From: Caenimonas soli
GTDB lineage: Bacteria > Pseudomonadota > Gammaproteobacteria > Burkholderiales > Burkholderiaceae_C
Direction of reading: 5' to 3'
Length of the DNA: 64,000 nucleotides
Assembly (NCBI RefSeq): GCF_013155545.1
Contig: NZ_JABJVV010000005.1
Coordinates: 1 to 64,000 of the forward strand
Of this stretch, positions 61,484 to 64,000 are shown one piece after another. Under the pieces are notes generated by a model, which worked only from the letters and a program-made list of their open reading frames with translations, searched no databases and was not told where the DNA came from. A program made the position numbers and the translations under genes. The stretch's first letter is position 1. Every line of letters starts with the position of its first letter.

Positions 61484-62563
61484 ATGCTTGGGGCGGCTTC
61501 CACCTTGCGCCGCCTGCTGGCGGCAGCCGCGGTGTTCGCGCTGGCTGGGGCCGGCCGAACCGGCCCGGGGCAGGACGTCAGCCCGCCGGTGCTCGACCCC
61601 TCCCGGCTGGGCGAGGCCGCACCGCAGTTCATCGAACCGCCGAATGGCGTCCATGAGCGGGCCGTGCAGAGACTGCGCGCGGATGCGGCTGCTGCGCGGT
61701 CCCGCCCCGCTGCGGCGCGCGACGCCGCCTGGTTGCTGGGCCTGCTTGCATTGCACGGCTTGGCCATGCCCCAGGACACTGCCCAGGCGCAAACCTGGTT
61801 CCAGCAGGCCCGGCAACTGGGACACCCGTTGGCGCCGGCCGGTCTCGCGTGGTGCGCCATCGACGGTTGCACGGGCGTTGCGCAACCCGCTGCGGCTCGG
61901 CAATGGCTCGCACCCCTGCGGGAACTCGACCCCGGGCGGGCGCTGTATCTGGAATGGCTGATGGAGAACCGGCTGGCGCCGCTGCAGGTCGCCACGCCGG
62001 ATTTACGGGGCCACTCGCTGCCGCCGCTGCCGCGGCGCGACCTGCTGCTCCGGGCCGCGAGGGCCGGCGATGTCCACGCACAGACAGAGCTGGGCATTGA
62101 AAGCGCCGGCGCAGGCCGGCTGCAGGAGGCAATCGATCAGTTCCGGGCGGCCAGCCGGCGATCTCCGGCGGCCGCCGCGAATGCGGCGCTGATCGGGGAA
62201 AGGCTGGGCCTCGGCGCCGGTCCCCCAGGCTCGCAGGCGGATCAATGGTTCCTGCAAGCGAGGCGCTATCACCGCGGAGAGGGGGTGCCGTCCAACTATG
62301 CCGAGGCGATGAGGCTGTACGAGATGGCGGCGGCCAAAGGCCACCCGCAGGCACGCCGCATGCTCGAGCTGATCTTCTCGCGTCCCGCCCCCGGCGGTGG
62401 AGTCGATATCGCATGGATGCAGCAGTTGGCGCGCATGGATGTTTCGGCCGTCGGCGGGGTCACCTTGCTGCCGCCCACGGTCACCGCCGCGTTGCAACGC
62501 GACCCCACGCCGTTGTATGACCTCGTCCCTGCGGAATGGCGCGGAGCCCGCAGGCCGCCCTGA
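61484..62563 (+). CDS. exported Sel1-repeat protein
   Basis: This 359-residue protein has a signal-peptide-like N-terminus (about 1-25). Ala-rich helical repeats fill most of the rest. A clear Sel1 unit occurs at about 260-290 (YHRGEGVPSNYAEAMRLYEM), and a diverged one at about 75-125 (LHGLAMPQDTAQAQTWFQQA). Sel1 repeats are protein-interaction scaffolds. It follows the CsgG-like gene by 16 bases and is probably a periplasmic partner of that system. Confidence 0.75.
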   Translation: MLGAASTLRRLLAAAAVFALAGAGRTGPGQDVSPPVLDPSRLGEAAPQFIEPPNGVHERAVQRLRADAAAARSRPAAARDAAWLLGLLALHGLAMPQDTAQAQTWFQQARQLGHPLAPAGLAWCAIDGCTGVAQPAAARQWLAPLRELDPGRALYLEWLMENRLAPLQVATPDLRGHSLPPLPRRDLLLRAARAGDVHAQTELGIESAGAGRLQEAIDQFRAASRRSPAAAANAALIGERLGLGAGPPGSQADQWFLQARRYHRGEGVPSNYAEAMRLYEMAAAKGHPQARRMLELIFSRPAPGGGVDIAWMQQLARMDVSAVGGVTLLPPTVTAALQRDPTPLYDLVPAEWRGARRPP

Positions 62564-63250
62564 TCAGACCACCGGCAGGATCGGGATCGCGCGCACCACA
62601 TCACCGGCCACCGGAAAAATCCGGTCGCCGGTGCGCGGCTCGATCCGGTGCATGCCGGTGAAACTTCCGAAGGCGGGCAAGACCCCGACCGCGTTGTCGG
62701 GCAACGCGCCCGTGTCATCGCCGAACCAGAAGCAAGGCAGGCGCAGCCGCTCGAAGGCCCGTCCGCCCACGCTGATGCAGGGATGCCAATGGCCCGCCAG
62801 CACGTAGCCGTCCTGCGAAGGTTTGGGGTAGTGGCACAGCGCGAAAGGCCCCAGCGGCAGCGGCTCGTCGACCACCGCGATGTCCAGGCTCGCGGGCGGA
62901 TCGCCGGCCCGGTCGTCGTGGTTGCCGCGCACCAGCGTCATTTCCAGGTCGGCATGTTGGGCCCGCCAAGCTGCCAGCGCGCCCATGGTGCCGGCGGCAT
63001 GTGAGCGGCGCGAATGCAGGAAATCGCCCAGGAAGACGATGCGCCGCGCCTTGGTGTCCGCCAGCGCAGCGGAAAGTCCGTCCAGGGTTTCGGCGGTCGT
63101 GCCGCTGGGCACCGGCACCCCGAGCTGGCGAAAGCTCACGGCCTTGCCGAAATGCGCATCGGCAACCAGCAAGGTCTGTTCGGCCGAGAGCAAGGCCGCT
63201 CCGCTGGGATGCAGGACGACGTCCGCCCCCGCGACCCGAATCCTCAACAT
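62564..63250 (-). CDS. pdeM: PdeM-type metallophosphoesterase
   Basis: This 228-residue calcineurin-like phosphoesterase has DAHFGK (DxH), GDFLHSRRSH (GD), RGNHDD (GNHD) and CHYPKP/GHWHPCI (GHxH). This wording is that of the ligase-associated DNA-repair phosphoesterase PdeM. The usual Lhr-like helicase and ligase genes are not adjacent. ATG 63250 follows AGGAAAG by about six bases and is ten bases after the slmA stop, so the two form an operon. Its stop lies just beyond the convergent Sel1 gene. Confidence 0.87.
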   Translation of the reverse strand: MLRIRVAGADVVLHPSGAALLSAEQTLLVADAHFGKAVSFRQLGVPVPSGTTAETLDGLSAALADTKARRIVFLGDFLHSRRSHAAGTMGALAAWRAQHADLEMTLVRGNHDDRAGDPPASLDIAVVDEPLPLGPFALCHYPKPSQDGYVLAGHWHPCISVGGRAFERLRLPCFWFGDDTGALPDNAVGVLPAFGSFTGMHRIEPRTGDRIFPVAGDVVRAIPILPVV

Positions 63251-63260
63251 CAGGGCTTTC

Positions 63261-63902
63261 CTAGAGCATGCGCGCCAAGCTGGCTTCCAGGTGCTCCGAT
63301 GGGGCGCGCTTGAAGCCCGAGCGGGCGAAGCGCTGCAGCCGGCCCACGACGAACGCGGTGAGCATCGAGGCGCGCACCTGGGCGTCGAGGCTCGGCGTCG
63401 CAGAACTGTCGGCATCCAGGCCGGCGCGCAGGCTCTGCTTGAGCGTGGACTCGATCTTGTCGAAGAACTGGTTCATGCGTTGCTGCAGGCGCTCGTTCTC
63501 GAACACCAGGGCATCGCCCACCATCACGCGGGTCATGCCGGGATTCTTCTCGGCGAACTGCAGCAACATGGCGACGGTCTTGGCGGCCTGGGCGGTGCCG
63601 GCCGGCTCGCGCTCGCCGATCTGGTTGACCAGGGAGAACACGCTCTGTTCGATGAATTCGATCAGGCCCTCGAACATCTGGGCCTTGCTCGCGAAATGGC
63701 GGTACAGCGCCGCCTCGCTCACGTCCAGCCGCGCGGCCAGGGCCGCCGTGGTGATGCGCTCGGCACCCGGCTGTTCCAGCATGGTGGCCAATGCCTGCAG
63801 TATCTGCACCCGGCGCTCGCCCGGCTTGGGACGCTTGCGCGCGACAGCCGGGGCCTCTTGGGCGGCGGTGGAACCGGGGCTGGCGAAATCGGCGTCGGAC
63901 AT
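63261..63902 (-). CDS. slmA: nucleoid occlusion factor SlmA-like TetR regulator
   Basis: This 213-residue TetR protein has an HTH (about 30-70: RITTAALAARLDVSEAALYR) and HFASKAQMFEGLIEFIE. The C-terminal domain contains NPGMTRVMVGDALVFENERL and FDKIESTLKQSLR. These are diagnostic of SlmA, which binds DNA and blocks FtsZ polymerisation over the nucleoid. ATG 63902 gives the usual length. The pairing with pdeM, ten bases downstream, is noteworthy. Confidence 0.9.
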   Translation of the reverse strand: MSDADFASPGSTAAQEAPAVARKRPKPGERRVQILQALATMLEQPGAERITTAALAARLDVSEAALYRHFASKAQMFEGLIEFIEQSVFSLVNQIGEREPAGTAQAAKTVAMLLQFAEKNPGMTRVMVGDALVFENERLQQRMNQFFDKIESTLKQSLRAGLDADSSATPSLDAQVRASMLTAFVVGRLQRFARSGFKRAPSEHLEASLARML

Positions 63903-64000
63903 AGTTTGAAAGATATGTGTTGATTTGATTCTCGCATACCCGGACCTAGGGTTTTCGCGGGGCACCTTCCGATTTGTGCGGCCTGCGCGCCAAGTGCGCA

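Noticed and set aside
60370..62097. 575-residue minus-strand frame across the CsgG-like and Sel1 genes
   Set aside because: Arg/Ser/Ala-rich with no domain; the plus-strand genes have a lipobox, signal peptides and coupled starts.

Overview
The window looks like a chromosomal segment of a high-GC betaproteobacterium, order Burkholderiales and most likely Comamonadaceae-like. I infer this from the codon bias, the many CoA-dependent catabolic genes, the HAAT-type branched-chain transporter next to an acyl-CoA ligase, an SlmA regulator and the family types present. No rRNA, tRNA or CRISPR array was recognised.

Region 1 (1-3574) is a small sedentary integron. An IntI-type integrase (2475-3533) diverges from four short minus-strand cassette genes (DUF5076-like, membrane protein, unknown, DUF4262), three of which are followed by recognisable attC sites. 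A LexA-box-like sequence overlaps the integrase start.

Region 2 (3577-16860) holds an Atm1-type ABC exporter, a hotdog thioesterase, a crotonase, and then a long plus-strand operon: livH-livM-livG-livF, an AMP-forming acyl-CoA ligase and two tandem periplasmic binding proteins, closed by a clear terminator. An AI-2E family permease and a coiled-coil protein follow.

Region 3 (16904-24920) is a tightly overlapping minus-strand operon: TetR, a PECR/DECR-like SDR, carboxylase beta, acyl-CoA dehydrogenase, carboxylase alpha, acyl-CoA dehydrogenase and thioesterase. The order resembles the acyclic-terpene (atu) or leucine/isovalerate carboxylase loci. The carboxylase beta gene carries an in-frame palindromic repeat.

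Region 4 (24995-34908) contains an aldehyde dehydrogenase, a bifunctional PBP, a MerR/cobalamin (CarH-like) regulator divergent from a DUF4399 exported protein, and an ECF42-type sigma factor with its usual YciI/VOC/SRPBCC companions.

Region 5 (34974-46788) is a beta-oxidation locus on the minus strand: TetR, acyl-CoA dehydrogenase, DUF2147, FadB-like bifunctional enzyme, thiolase, hydrolase, thioesterase, SDRs, a GST-kappa-like isomerase and an enoyl-CoA hydratase. A 392-bp inverted-repeat-bounded DUF559 element sits inside it.

Region 6 (46999-56898) has an orphan ATP-grasp enzyme and a divergent sugar-acid locus: FAH hydrolase and two SDRs on one side; GntR, TRAP transporter, UxaA-family dehydratase and Ldh-family dehydrogenase on the other. 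This fits a non-phosphorylative route from an aldonate to pyruvate plus a C2/C3 acid.

Region 7 (56890-62563) is the most unusual part. A histidine kinase and a LuxR-type response regulator diverge from an exported protein with three ~40-residue Gln/Asn-rich repeats, a small exported protein, a CsgG-like lipoprotein and a Sel1-repeat protein. I read it as a compact, diverged curli-like (functional amyloid) secretion locus; this is an inference from sequence pattern and layout. The window ends with pdeM-like and slmA-like genes.
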